A DNA stretch of 64,000 nucleotides from JAQWCH01 sp050952725 (GTDB lineage Bacteria; Bacillota_I; Bacilli_A; RFN20; CAG-826), in the NCBI GenBank assembly GCA_050952725.1, contig JBMNLN010000001.1, forward strand, positions 496,001-560,000, given 5' to 3'. The position numbers were made by a program, and so were the translations under genes. The notes below the pieces were generated by a model that saw nothing but the letters and a program-made list of their open reading frames with translations, was not told the origin of the DNA and did no database searches. Below, one piece after another: positions 43,246 through 52,532 of the stretch (the stretch's first letter is position 1; every line of letters begins with the position of its first letter).

Positions 43246-43623
43246 ATGAATCATTGGATGAAAATTCGCACTCCGTTCTTTGAAAAGATCGCTCGAGATC
43301 AAAAACATCTAGAAGTTCGCCTTTTTGATGCGAAAAGACGCGCTTTCAATCGCGGTGACATTATCACCTTTACGGATGAAGAAACTGGCAAAAGCCTTGA
43401 TGTTCAAATTGAAGATTTATATATTTATCCAAACTTTCGTGCCCTTTTTTCCAAATTTCCATCTGAACAATTTGGTTTTGAAAAAAATGCGACTATCGAT
43501 GCCATGGTGGAATATATGTATACTATTTATCAACCTTGGGATGAAAGGCGTTATGGGGTGGTTGCGATTAAATTAAGTTTGTTAAAAAAGAGGAGAAACA
43601 ATGATGCATCGAGTTTTGACTGA
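43246..43623 (+). CDS. ASCH domain protein
   Basis: 125 residues. The region TPFFEKIARDQKHLEVRLFD, then KRRAFNRGDIITFTDEETGK, matches the ASCH (PUA-like) fold found in small bacterial proteins thought to bind RNA or modified nucleosides; some have ribonuclease or amidohydrolase activity. The start has an AAAGGAG site about 12 nt upstream, and a second ATG four codons later. It overlaps the next gene by 23 bp. Confidence 0.8.
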   Translation: MNHWMKIRTPFFEKIARDQKHLEVRLFDAKRRAFNRGDIITFTDEETGKSLDVQIEDLYIYPNFRALFSKFPSEQFGFEKNATIDAMVEYMYTIYQPWDERRYGVVAIKLSLLKKRRNNDASSFD

Positions 43624-43975
43624 GGAAAATAGTGGGAGTTTGTTTGAAAAGCCATGGCAATCCTGGCTCTTTTTAGGCATCGTTCTTTTTGTTGCCTTTC
43701 TTATTTGGTGGTATTGGCGCTTCTTAAAAAAATATACGATTACCTATCATAGCGATAATCGGATTATTGAAATTAAAAAAGTGCGCGTCCGGACTGAATA
43801 TCAAAATTTACCTCTTGATGCGCCAAAGGATGCAAAAGGAAGGAAGTTCTTAGGATGGTATACCTCTGCGCGTTTAGACGAACTTTTTGACGCGCCCGTA
43901 ATGCCTGCCCACCATATCCATCTCTATGCAAGATGGGAAGAAAAAAACACTGATGAACAAAAAGAAATCAAATAG
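43601..43975 (+). CDS. Membrane-anchored InlB B-repeat protein
   Basis: 124 residues. One membrane segment (about 20-42, WLFLGIVLFVAFLIWWYWRF) is followed by one repeat of the Listeria-Bacteroides type: YTITYHSDNRIIEIKKVRV, then KFLGWYTSARLDELFDAPVM and HHIHLYARWEE. The same repeat type appears in the lipoprotein at 1-639. The AGGAG site is in the end of the ASCH gene. Function unknown. Confidence 0.72.
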   Translation: MMHRVLTEENSGSLFEKPWQSWLFLGIVLFVAFLIWWYWRFLKKYTITYHSDNRIIEIKKVRVRTEYQNLPLDAPKDAKGRKFLGWYTSARLDELFDAPVMPAHHIHLYARWEEKNTDEQKEIK

Positions 43976-44867
43976 GGCAAAAAAATTAAGTCCGAAACCT
44001 AAACATGAAGTAACTGTAAGTAAGTCACAAGGACTTCTCGCTTTTGTTTTGGAAAATATTTCGGGAGAAAGTCGAAACAATCTCAAAAGTTATCTAAGAC
44101 GTGGACAAATTACCGTGAATGGAGCGATGATTAAACAATTTGATTTTTTGTTATCTCCTGGTGATATTGTTCGGATTGAGCATACTTCGCAACGTCCCAA
44201 AACCTCTGGTCCAAATCTTGAAATAATTTATGAAGATGAATATTTGCTGGCGATTAATAAGCCTGCTGGCGTTCTTTCAGTGGCAAGTGATCAGGAACGC
44301 AAACGCACCGCATATGTTCTCGCTAATAATTATGTACAAACCAAAAATCCACGTGCTCGTGTGCATGTAGTTCACCGTCTCGATCAAGAAACTAGTGGAG
44401 TGCTCCTTTTTGCTAAAGATGAGGAGACGCGGAACATCTTACAGAAAAAATGGAATCAACTTGTAAAAAAACGCGGTTATTATGCAATTACAATTGGAAT
44501 TCCGCAACCAACAGAAGGCCGTTTAGAAGATTATCTTTTTACCAATGCGACCTCATTAATGTATGTTGGTAAAAAATCTCCCCAAAGTGTGTTGGCGATT
44601 ACTAATTATAAAGTTAAACAGATCAAAGAGAATTTCGCCTTACTTGACATTGACATTGAAACTGGAAAGAAAAATCAAATTCGTGTTCAACTTAAGAATA
44701 TTGGTTGCCCAATTGTTGGTGATAAGAAATATGAAAGCAAACTCGATCCCTTAAAAAGACTCGGACTTCACGCCTATGAACTTCGCCTTCGTCATCCTCG
44801 CAATGAACAGGACTTAAAACTTTCTGCTCCACTTCCTAGAGAATTTAAACAATTCATTGCAACCTAA
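43953..44867 (+). CDS. RluA/RluD-family pseudouridine synthase
   Basis: 304 residues. An N-terminal S4-like RNA-binding domain (LLAFVLENISGESRNNLKSY, GQITVNGA) precedes the catalytic domain with VHRLDQETSGVLLFAKD, where the Asp is catalytic, and IETGKKNQIRVQL and LGLHAYELRLRHP. It converts uridines in rRNA (RluD-type sites in 23S) to pseudouridine. The ATG at 43953 overlaps the previous gene by 23 bp. Confidence 0.92.
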   Translation: MNKKKSNRAKKLSPKPKHEVTVSKSQGLLAFVLENISGESRNNLKSYLRRGQITVNGAMIKQFDFLLSPGDIVRIEHTSQRPKTSGPNLEIIYEDEYLLAINKPAGVLSVASDQERKRTAYVLANNYVQTKNPRARVHVVHRLDQETSGVLLFAKDEETRNILQKKWNQLVKKRGYYAITIGIPQPTEGRLEDYLFTNATSLMYVGKKSPQSVLAITNYKVKQIKENFALLDIDIETGKKNQIRVQLKNIGCPIVGDKKYESKLDPLKRLGLHAYELRLRHPRNEQDLKLSAPLPREFKQFIAT

Positions 44868-44900
44868 TAACAAATTGTTTTTTTAACATATAATCGGTGG

Positions 44901-44923
44901 GTATCTTTTAGAGATACTTTTTT
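44901..44923 (+). terminator. Rho-independent terminator
   Basis: GTATCT and AGATAC form a 6-bp stem with a short loop, followed by TTTTTT. It separates the pseudouridine synthase from the DUF1538 operon; a TATAAT box at 44925-44930 may belong to the next promoter. Confidence 0.7.
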
Positions 44924-44962
44924 GTATAATAAGTAAGCCAATAATGAATAAAAGGAGGGTTT

Positions 44963-46492
44963 ATGGGTAAAGCTTTATTGAAAAATCTCAAAGAATCACT
45001 TCTTTCTATTCTCCCCTTAACCCTAGCGGTAGTCGTGCTTGCGCTTTTTCCTATTGTCAATATTAGCAGCGACGAATGGATTCGCTTGGTTATTGCTTTT
45101 TTCTTTTTAGTTATTGGGATGATGCTTTTTAACATCGGGACAAATAGTGCAATGTTACCGATGGGGGAATATCTTGGAGCGACAATCGTTAAAAAAGGTC
45201 GGATTATTTTATTGATTGTCATCATCTTCATCATCGGTTTTCTTATTACGATGGTCGAACCAGTAGTTACGATTTTCGGTCAACAAATACCGATTAATAC
45301 ATGGACTTTTGTGATTTTTGTCAGCATTGGCGTCGGGGTCTTTTTAGTTGTTTCCTTGCTGAGAATTATTTTTCAATGGTCACAATCGGTAATGTTTATC
45401 CTTGGTTATGCCTCGATTTTTATGTTGCTCCATTTTGTTGATGCTGGCTATATCCCGATGGCTTTTGATTCTTCGGCATCGACAACGGGGTTATTAACCA
45501 TTCCTATTTTTATGGCACTCGGGGGTGGGGTTGCTAAAACGGCTGGTGGTGCCAAATCGCATGAAGATAGTTTTGGTATTATCGGAGGCGTAACTTTAGG
45601 CCCAATTTTGACTGTAACCATCCTAGGAATTTTTATTGCCAAACGTCCAATTTACCAAGCCGAAGTGATTCCTGATGTGACTATTTTGCAAGATGTTTTG
45701 CAAAACGCTTTTGAAAACGCAAAAAGTTCGATTATCGTCCTCGCACCTTTAGCTCTGTTCTTTTTGGCTTTTCAACGGCTTAATATTCGCTTGCCTAAAA
45801 AGCAAATTAGGCGGATTTTGATTGGTCTTGGTATCACGACATTTGGGATTATTTTCTTCTTAACTGGGGCGACTATTGGTTATGTTCCCCTAGGGCGTGC
45901 ACTTGGAAAACAATTAGGCGAAGGAAAATTTGAAATCGTATTATTGATTGGTTTTCTCTTTGGTTTAGTGGTTGCGGTCGCGGAACCATCGGTCCATGTT
46001 TTAAGTCGTCAAGTTGAAGAAGTATCCGACGGAGCGATATCTTTTAGGACGATGGTTATCACGCTTTCCATCGGTCTTGCCCTTTCCATTTTACTTTCCT
46101 TAATCCGTATTCATTACAAGTTTTCAATTATTTATTATCTAGTTCCTGGGTTTGCTCTTGCGATTTTCTTAACCCGGTTAGTACCTAATATCTATACGGG
46201 AGTTGCCTTTGACTCAGGCGGTGCCGTCAGCGGTCCCTTAGCGGCCTCTTTTATCACCCCATTTGTCACTGGAGTGGCATTAGTTAATCCGGATATCCCT
46301 GCGCATGACTTAGCCTTATACACCCTTGGGACAATGGCCATGGTAGCGATGATGCCTTTGGTGACAATTCAAATTCTCGGACTATCGACGACGATTAAAA
46401 CGCGTCTGCGCCTGCGCCTGGCCTATCGTCGTGTCTACGAAGCGGATGATGAATTGATTATCTACTTCCCAATCGAGGAGGGAAACGCATGA
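44963..46492 (+). CDS. DUF1538 family membrane transporter-like protein
   Basis: 509 residues with about 12 hydrophobic segments in two halves, each containing a glycine-rich repeat: FDSSASTTGLLTIPIFMALGGG and FDSGGAVSGPLAASFITPF (the first split after 20 in reading: FDSSASTTGLLTIPIFMALG). This internal duplication is characteristic of DUF1538 proteins, which look like ion or small-molecule transporters; the substrate is unknown. The two PII-like proteins encoded directly after it are probable regulatory partners. AAAGGAGGG ribosome binding site. Confidence 0.85.
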   Translation: MGKALLKNLKESLLSILPLTLAVVVLALFPIVNISSDEWIRLVIAFFFLVIGMMLFNIGTNSAMLPMGEYLGATIVKKGRIILLIVIIFIIGFLITMVEPVVTIFGQQIPINTWTFVIFVSIGVGVFLVVSLLRIIFQWSQSVMFILGYASIFMLLHFVDAGYIPMAFDSSASTTGLLTIPIFMALGGGVAKTAGGAKSHEDSFGIIGGVTLGPILTVTILGIFIAKRPIYQAEVIPDVTILQDVLQNAFENAKSSIIVLAPLALFFLAFQRLNIRLPKKQIRRILIGLGITTFGIIFFLTGATIGYVPLGRALGKQLGEGKFEIVLLIGFLFGLVVAVAEPSVHVLSRQVEEVSDGAISFRTMVITLSIGLALSILLSLIRIHYKFSIIYYLVPGFALAIFLTRLVPNIYTGVAFDSGGAVSGPLAASFITPFVTGVALVNPDIPAHDLALYTLGTMAMVAMMPLVTIQILGLSTTIKTRLRLRLAYRRVYEADDELIIYFPIEEGNA

Positions 46493-46917
46493 AACCAACA
46501 CCAGTTACTCCACAGTCTCGGGCTTCAAAATTAAGGGTTGAAGACACCAAAAAACTCCAATTTGAAATCATGAAATTACTCGTGATTATCGTCCCCGCTG
46601 GTTACGGTGATGTTTTTCAAAATTTCAATCGGGAAAAAGGGGTGGTTTTACAGATTCTCGATCGAGGAAGAGGCACGGCCACCCAAGATTTAATTGATCT
46701 TCTCGGACTTGCTGATAATAAAAAAGATGTTATCTTGGCATTGGTCAAAGATAGTGTTTTACCAGATATTCTCGGGTTTATTCATCAGAGATTTTTAATT
46801 AATCAAAAAGAGAAAGGAATCGCTTTTACAATTCCTTTAAGGGCATTAATCGGCTTGACTAACTATAAATTTTTAACCAATACACCTACGAGTCTAGGAG
46901 GTAAAATCAATGAGTGA
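46489..46917 (+). CDS. PII-like regulatory protein
   Basis: 142 residues. A ferredoxin-like PII core (FEIMKLLVIIVPAGYGDVFQ, VVLQILDRGRGTATQDLIDL, GIAFTIPLRALIGL) without the classic uridylylated Tyr T-loop of GlnB. PII-like proteins bind adenylyl nucleotides and gate membrane transporters. The ATG overlaps the DUF1538 stop (ATGA) and follows GAGGAGGG. It is one of two diverged tandem copies. Confidence 0.82.
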   Translation: MKPTPVTPQSRASKLRVEDTKKLQFEIMKLLVIIVPAGYGDVFQNFNREKGVVLQILDRGRGTATQDLIDLLGLADNKKDVILALVKDSVLPDILGFIHQRFLINQKEKGIAFTIPLRALIGLTNYKFLTNTPTSLGGKINE

Positions 46918-47272
46918 TCAATCGCGTAAAGTTTTAATTGTCACTATTATTAATGCGGGCTTTGTCGATTTAGTGATGGATGCAGCCCGACGGGTTGGGG
47001 CAACTGGCGGAACTGTTTTGCACGGACGGGGAACTGGTAATCCTGAAATTGAAAAAACCTTTGGTATTACAATTCATCCCGATAAAGATATCGTCTTCAT
47101 CGTCGTTGACCAAAGTAAAGAAGCTGACGTTTTAACCGCGATTTATCGCGGAGCAGGTCTTGAAACGCGTGGTCAAGGAATTGCTTTTTCCTTACCTTTG
47201 AGTGAAACCGTTGGTCTTCAACCTAGTGCGGAAACAATAAACAAGACTCCGTCGCAAGACGAGGCAAGTTAA
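46910..47272 (+). CDS. Second PII-like regulatory protein
   Basis: 120 residues, closer to typical PII than the first: VLIVTIINAGFVDLVMDAAR, GGTVLHGRGTG and GIAFSLPLSETVGL. It overlaps the preceding gene by 8 bp and has a TAGGAGGT site. Two PII-like subunits next to DUF1538 could form a hetero-trimeric sensor (inference). Confidence 0.85.
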   Translation: MSDQSRKVLIVTIINAGFVDLVMDAARRVGATGGTVLHGRGTGNPEIEKTFGITIHPDKDIVFIVVDQSKEADVLTAIYRGAGLETRGQGIAFSLPLSETVGLQPSAETINKTPSQDEAS

Positions 47273-47293
47273 TAAAATTTAAAATACAAAAAG

Positions 47294-50200
47294 ATGTTTA
47301 GCGAATCCAAATTAGACAAACTCATCAAGTTCAGTAAAGCCCTCTTCCTTGTGAGTGCGATTTTGACATTGCTTGGTATGCTTTGGATGTCACTACATGT
47401 GAAGTTTGTCGCTAAGGGATTTACGGTGGCTTTGATTATTTTCATTGCCGATTTTGTCTTAGCTTGGTCCTTTGCGCTTGAAGGCCTTTTTTTCGATGCA
47501 AAGATTCTCAAACAAAAATGGAAAAATGGTCTCTCCCCTATACTCGCGGGAGCAATCATTGTTTATCTTATTGGTAATTGGTCTTCGCTAATTAATGAGG
47601 CCTATACTGCCTTGCCCTTTGTCACCATCCTTACCCTTATTTTTCTTTTCCTCGCTTTAATCGGTTCGCTAATCCATGCGGGAATCACCACGTATTTTTT
47701 GGCAAAAGCCCTTAAAAACTCAGAGATTTCATGCGATGAACTGGTTGAAGAACAAAAAGTTATCGTCATTTCTAAGGGCGATTGGAAAGAGCGATTTAAA
47801 AGGTGGTGGGATAATTTCTTTACCCATTTCACAATTGGAAGCAAGGGATATTACATCTTGTTTTTGGGCATCTTAGCCATTTTTTATTTTGCGGTGGCTC
47901 TCTTTAATAATCAATTCACGATTCCTCTAGGTGGTGATTATACCCAGCAGACAATTCCTTTTTATACTAACGGTTATGATGATTGGTGGCATTTCTTTAA
48001 AACAGGTGAGTTTCCCCTTTGGGATAGCAACACTAATCTCGGGGTCAATAATATCGGAGCAAACGCCTTTTATTATGTCTTAAATCCCTTTTTCCTTCCA
48101 ATTCTTCTTTGTCCCCGTCCCTATATCGCTCAAGGAATCGCGGTCTTAATGATCGGGAAATTAATTCTTGCGGCTTTTACGATGCGCGCTTATCTCAAAT
48201 ATGTCGGGGTCAAGGAAAAAACAGCTCTCTTTTTTGGCTTAGCCTATGCTTTCTGTGGATGGAATACCTATTACCTGTGGTTCAATCACTTTATGGAAGT
48301 AACCGTAGTTTTCCCATTAGTGTTCTTAGGAATCGAAAAAATATTAAAGGAGAAACGCCCGTTTTTACTCGCGGGCGCTTTAGCCTTGATGGGATTTACC
48401 AATTTCTTCTTTCTGGTAACTACCTGTATTGTGGGAGTAATCTATGCTGGATTCCGTTTTTTCCAGTTGATTAAAACGTGGAAAAAAATTGATTTCCTCA
48501 TTATTCCTGTTCTTGGTATTCTGGGATTTGCTTTCGGATTGATGATTTCGGCAACTGTTCTTTTACCAGGAGTGATGATGTCAATGCAAAGCGATCGAGT
48601 TACGCGCGCAACCTATCTCGATAACCTAAAAACCGCTTTCTCCACACAGAACTGGAAGATATTTTTTGACTATGTTTTGAAATGGGAAACACAATCAGAA
48701 AGTTATACGTATAAAAAACTCTATCCGTTAGCGACTTTCTTCTTCCCGGTACTCTCCAATCGTTCTTCACCTATTTTTGCCACGTCAAGTTATGATAATA
48801 CTATTTCTAGTCTTTTCCTTTATACTCCAGTGATGTTGCTTTTACTTCCGAGTATCATCCGTTCTATAACAAAGAGGAAGGTCTCGCATTTTATTGCTTT
48901 AGGTCTGATTGTTTTTGCGATCTTTACGCCATTTTCCTATCATTTTCTCCATGGGTTTACTAACGAATACGGAAGATGGCAGATTTTTGTTACCTTGATT
49001 TTAATCACTTATACTGCGAAAAATTTTGATGCGCGTGAAGAGATGCCAATATGGTATTTTGATCTTTCGGTCTTTGTTTTAATTTTAGGTGCCTATCTTA
49101 CTTACAAGGCGGCTTTCCCCTATCAATTAGGACCGCGATTTGGTCCTTTGGAAGAACGCGAATACATTGTCTTTTATCAATTTACCGCCTTGCTAGTGGT
49201 CTACTTAATTTATCGTTTTGCTAAAGCGTCCCCTCACCTAAAGAAATATCTCCTTCTTTTCACCTCATTTGAAGTGATTTTGATGGGAAATATCACGATG
49301 ATTGGTCACGGGACGATTTCCTTTCAAAACTCGGTAGGTGGTGGCATTGGTCGTGTCCGTGAAGAAACCGAAATTGTTAAAGGAATCAATGCTGGCGATC
49401 AGAGTTTCTTTAGAATCTTTTCATCCTCTTCCTATCGCGGCAACGACAATATCGGGATGCGTGAAAACTTCAATGGGCTGGGCGCTTTTCACTCTTTATA
49501 CAACTTTAAACTAATGAATTTTAATTCCTTCTCCCACGTCAACTACAACTATAATGGCTGGTCGATGGGAATTCAGGAAAAACGATATAACCTCGACACT
49601 TTTTTAGGAGTCAAATACTACATTGTCGATGTTAATGAAACTAAAATCTTCTATGTCAATGATAAAAAGGAGATTACCAAGGTCATCGCTGCTCCTTATG
49701 ATAATATTCCCTTTGGCTACACATTGCGCGATGAACTTTCAACCGCGCGTTATCGCGTTTATGAAAATAAACGCTTTATCGAATTAGGCAGCAGTTATAC
49801 AACTTTAATGTCCCACAATTATTACTATGAAACCGAAACGGGCGAAGAGCTGAAGAGGTCGCGGTTTTATCGCAACTATGCGGAAGAGCCGGTGATCAAT
49901 GAAGAGAAGTATCTTAGATATGCAATACTTGACGAAAAGGATTTGCAAGAAGTTTTAGAAACTTATCCAGAATTTAATCAGAAAGAATACACTTACTCCA
50001 TTGCGGACCACAGTTATTTAGCAAGCAGCACTTTGAATTCTCAAACTTATCACTGCAATTCAGGCTTCCCCTATGACCAAATCGGAACAATTCAGACGAA
50101 TCCAGGCTGTGAGATTGTTGCAACTGGCAAACTGAGCGCTTATAAAACGGGTGTTATCTATACTAAAAAAGATGGTACAAACTTCACTAATGGACCCGCT

Positions 50201-50827
50201 CATCTTGTGTTCAAACTACGGACCACAGATTATGTTCGCATCTTTCTTTTTGATCAAGATGAAAACATCATCACTTTTGATGATCACAACAATATCAATT
50301 CCCCTTTTAAATATATGCGTGGTTTTTATACCCCGGTTGCGGTAAAGTCGATCTTAGTTGTTCCAAAAGCAAGAGATATCGAACATCTAGCTAATGCTCC
50401 CGTTATCTATATTCAACCAGAAGAGGGGACAATTGCACAATATAATCAACTAAAAGCCAATGGTTTTATCAATGTCTCACATTCTTATAATCATTATCAT
50501 TTTCAGACTAATTATGATAAAACCCGCTTTGCAGTCACCAATATTCCCTATGATGAAGGCTGGAGTGTTCGGATTAAAGATGGGGATGAAGAACTTGAAA
50601 AACCCAAAGTCTATCTAACTCAAGGAGGATTTGTCGGTTTTGTTGTTCCTAAGGGCAATCTCCAGATTGAACTCAATTACTTTACTCCACATCTAAAAAC
50701 CGGCCTCACTTTAGGAATTAGCGCGTTCCTGCTTTGGGGTGGCAGTTTCGCCCTGGTCTACTTTCTTTATGATCGCAAGAAAAAAGCGCCTCCATTGGTG
50801 CAAGCGGAAGAGGCGCTTAACGACTAA
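47294..50827 (+). CDS. YfhO family membrane protein (putative glycosyltransferase)
   Basis: 1177 residues with about 14 membrane spans in the N-terminal two thirds, then a large extracytoplasmic domain and a final span. GGDYTQQTIPFYTNGYDDWW and EFPLWDSNTNLG in the first outside loop are the typical YfhO features; this GT-C-like family includes proteins for glycosylation of lipoteichoic acid or other cell-surface polymers. The last span is followed by basic residues. No good ribosome binding site precedes the ATG, which lies 22 bp after the second PII gene. The 3' end holds the terminator of the convergent operon. Confidence 0.85.
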   Translation: MFSESKLDKLIKFSKALFLVSAILTLLGMLWMSLHVKFVAKGFTVALIIFIADFVLAWSFALEGLFFDAKILKQKWKNGLSPILAGAIIVYLIGNWSSLINEAYTALPFVTILTLIFLFLALIGSLIHAGITTYFLAKALKNSEISCDELVEEQKVIVISKGDWKERFKRWWDNFFTHFTIGSKGYYILFLGILAIFYFAVALFNNQFTIPLGGDYTQQTIPFYTNGYDDWWHFFKTGEFPLWDSNTNLGVNNIGANAFYYVLNPFFLPILLCPRPYIAQGIAVLMIGKLILAAFTMRAYLKYVGVKEKTALFFGLAYAFCGWNTYYLWFNHFMEVTVVFPLVFLGIEKILKEKRPFLLAGALALMGFTNFFFLVTTCIVGVIYAGFRFFQLIKTWKKIDFLIIPVLGILGFAFGLMISATVLLPGVMMSMQSDRVTRATYLDNLKTAFSTQNWKIFFDYVLKWETQSESYTYKKLYPLATFFFPVLSNRSSPIFATSSYDNTISSLFLYTPVMLLLLPSIIRSITKRKVSHFIALGLIVFAIFTPFSYHFLHGFTNEYGRWQIFVTLILITYTAKNFDAREEMPIWYFDLSVFVLILGAYLTYKAAFPYQLGPRFGPLEEREYIVFYQFTALLVVYLIYRFAKASPHLKKYLLLFTSFEVILMGNITMIGHGTISFQNSVGGGIGRVREETEIVKGINAGDQSFFRIFSSSSYRGNDNIGMRENFNGLGAFHSLYNFKLMNFNSFSHVNYNYNGWSMGIQEKRYNLDTFLGVKYYIVDVNETKIFYVNDKKEITKVIAAPYDNIPFGYTLRDELSTARYRVYENKRFIELGSSYTTLMSHNYYYETETGEELKRSRFYRNYAEEPVINEEKYLRYAILDEKDLQEVLETYPEFNQKEYTYSIADHSYLASSTLNSQTYHCNSGFPYDQIGTIQTNPGCEIVATGKLSAYKTGVIYTKKDGTNFTNGPAHLVFKLRTTDYVRIFLFDQDENIITFDDHNNINSPFKYMRGFYTPVAVKSILVVPKARDIEHLANAPVIYIQPEEGTIAQYNQLKANGFINVSHSYNHYHFQTNYDKTRFAVTNIPYDEGWSVRIKDGDEELEKPKVYLTQGGFVGFVVPKGNLQIELNYFTPHLKTGLTLGISAFLLWGGSFALVYFLYDRKKKAPPLVQAEEALND
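50780..50818 (-). terminator. Terminator of the dnaX-rsmI operon, located inside the YfhO gene
   Basis: On the minus strand AAGCGCCTC and GAGGCGCTT form a perfect 9-bp stem followed by TTTTTTC. All of it lies within the coding end of the convergent YfhO gene, so the codons there (residues KKAPP... to AEEAL) double as a terminator. On the plus strand no T-run follows. Confidence 0.82.
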
Positions 50828-51679
50828 TTACTTTTGCTTTAAATGCAATTGATAGAGTTCATTTTTCTTCACGCCAGTGAGTTTGCTTAAGATCGCACAG
50901 GCGTTTTTTAAAGAAAGACCCTCGGCGATTAAATCGGCAAGAGCGCTTTGAAGTTTTTCGGTATCATATTCTGCTTTAGTGGTAACTGCCCCCTCAACTA
51001 AGAGAACCATTTCCCCTCGGAGCTTAGCAAAGTTTAGAAGATCGATTTCATTAAGAGTGCCACGAATCATCTCTTCATGAATTTTGGTAAGTTCGCGACC
51101 AATAACAAAGCGGCGATGCGGCCAAACTTTTGCTAGGGCGCGGAGAGTTTCTTCAATTCGATGGGGGGCTTCATAGAAAATTAAAGTATAGGGAAAATGA
51201 TTTAGAGTTGTTAAAACTTCGTCACGTTCTTTGGTTTTAGTTGGCAAAAAACCATAAAAACAAAAATGATCTGCGGGAAGCCCCGAAGCGGTTAAAGCAT
51301 TTAAAAAAGCGCTTGATCCTCCAATTGTTGAAACGGGAAACCCCTGTTCGATCACCTTTCTTACCACTCTGGCCCCAGGATCGCTAACAAGCGGATATCC
51401 AGCATCGGACAAATAAGCAACCGATTCGCCTTTTTTTAAGAAATTTACGATTTTTTCCCCAGTCTCTTCCTCATTATGCTCATGGCAAGCGAATAAAGGT
51501 TTGCTGATTTGATAAGCCTTAAGAAGCTTCCCGCTTACTCGAGTATCTTCGCAAGCGATAATTGAAACATCTTGAAGAATTTTCACCGCTCGAAAAGAAA
51601 AATCATCTAAATTGCCAATCGGGGTTGCAACTAGATAAAAAATCGGTTGATTAGTTTTAAAACTCGAAATTGTTTCCAT
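50828..51679 (-). CDS. rsmI: 16S rRNA (cytidine(1402)-2'-O)-methyltransferase
   Basis: 283 residues. The SAM-binding and catalytic signatures LVATPIGNLDDFSFRA, ACEDTRVSGKLL, YLSDAGYPLVSDPG and FYEAPHRIEETL are those of RsmI (YraL), which methylates C1402 in the 16S decoding site. The gene is the last of the operon and starts 1 bp after the ricT stop. Confidence 0.96.
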   Translation of the reverse strand: METISSFKTNQPIFYLVATPIGNLDDFSFRAVKILQDVSIIACEDTRVSGKLLKAYQISKPLFACHEHNEEETGEKIVNFLKKGESVAYLSDAGYPLVSDPGARVVRKVIEQGFPVSTIGGSSAFLNALTASGLPADHFCFYGFLPTKTKERDEVLTTLNHFPYTLIFYEAPHRIEETLRALAKVWPHRRFVIGRELTKIHEEMIRGTLNEIDLLNFAKLRGEMVLLVEGAVTTKAEYDTEKLQSALADLIAEGLSLKNACAILSKLTGVKKNELYQLHLKQK

Positions 51680-51680
51680 C

Positions 51681-52532
51681 TTATTTAGCGGGGCTTTTTT
51701 TGAGTTTATCGTATTCTTCTAAGGTGAGATACTCGACAGTATCCGCGCTTTCGATGCGCACGGTTCTTTTGATGATATTAATCGCGGTCACACGATATAA
51801 GATGTTATCGTGGAAGAAGCGATAGTTGAGATTGGGGAAATCCTTTTTCGCTTCCGTATAGGCATCATCCTCAAACTTAAGACAGCAGATGAGTTTGCCG
51901 CAGTGACCGCTTAGTTTTGGGATGTTAAGCGCGAGCATTTGGTTCTTCGCGCGCGAAATCGAGATACCATCAAATTCACTTAAAAAAGCAGTACAGCAAA
52001 TCGGACGACCACAAAGACCGAAGCCTCCAATCATCTTCGCTTTATCACGCGGACCAATTTGCCGAAGTTCAATGCGAGTACGGAGGCGACTCGCTAGGAC
52101 TTTCAATAATTCGCGAAAATCGACATAATTATCCGCTGAATAAGAAAAAATGACTTTGGATTTATCAAGGGTATATTCACAAGAAATAAGACGCATTGGT
52201 AAATCGAGATATTCAATTTCCTCTTCACAAAGAGCATATGCTTCTTTCGCATCGACCATATTTTGTTCATGGGCTTCAACATCGTTGATAGTAGCTTTAC
52301 GGATAATTGGTTTTAATTCAAAAGAAAGTTGAAATTCATTGATTGGTCGTGGCAAAATGCTAACCGTTCCGAGCTCAAGTCCGCGCACTGTTTCCACAAC
52401 GACAAAATCACCTATTTTTAAATTTCCTTCCTCTGTGGAAAAAAAGTAGGATTTACCAAGATTATTAAATTTTACCCCGACAAAAAAACCGTTATTTTCT
52501 TCAAGGGGCATGTTATTTATCATATCATTCAT
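51681..52532 (-). CDS. ricT: PSP1/RicT (YaaT) family protein
   Basis: 283 residues. PSP1 domain with the cysteine motifs GLCGRPICC and SGHCGKLICC, which bind an iron-sulfur cluster in the Y-complex of Bacillus. RicT acts with RicA and RicF in RNA processing (RNase Y); partner genes are not seen in this window. The ATG overlaps the holB stop by 4 bp; an in-frame ATG at 52523 may be used instead. Confidence 0.92.
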   Translation of the reverse strand: MNDMINNMPLEENNGFFVGVKFNNLGKSYFFSTEEGNLKIGDFVVVETVRGLELGTVSILPRPINEFQLSFELKPIIRKATINDVEAHEQNMVDAKEAYALCEEEIEYLDLPMRLISCEYTLDKSKVIFSYSADNYVDFRELLKVLASRLRTRIELRQIGPRDKAKMIGGFGLCGRPICCTAFLSEFDGISISRAKNQMLALNIPKLSGHCGKLICCLKFEDDAYTEAKKDFPNLNYRFFHDNILYRVTAINIIKRTVRIESADTVEYLTLEEYDKLKKSPAK

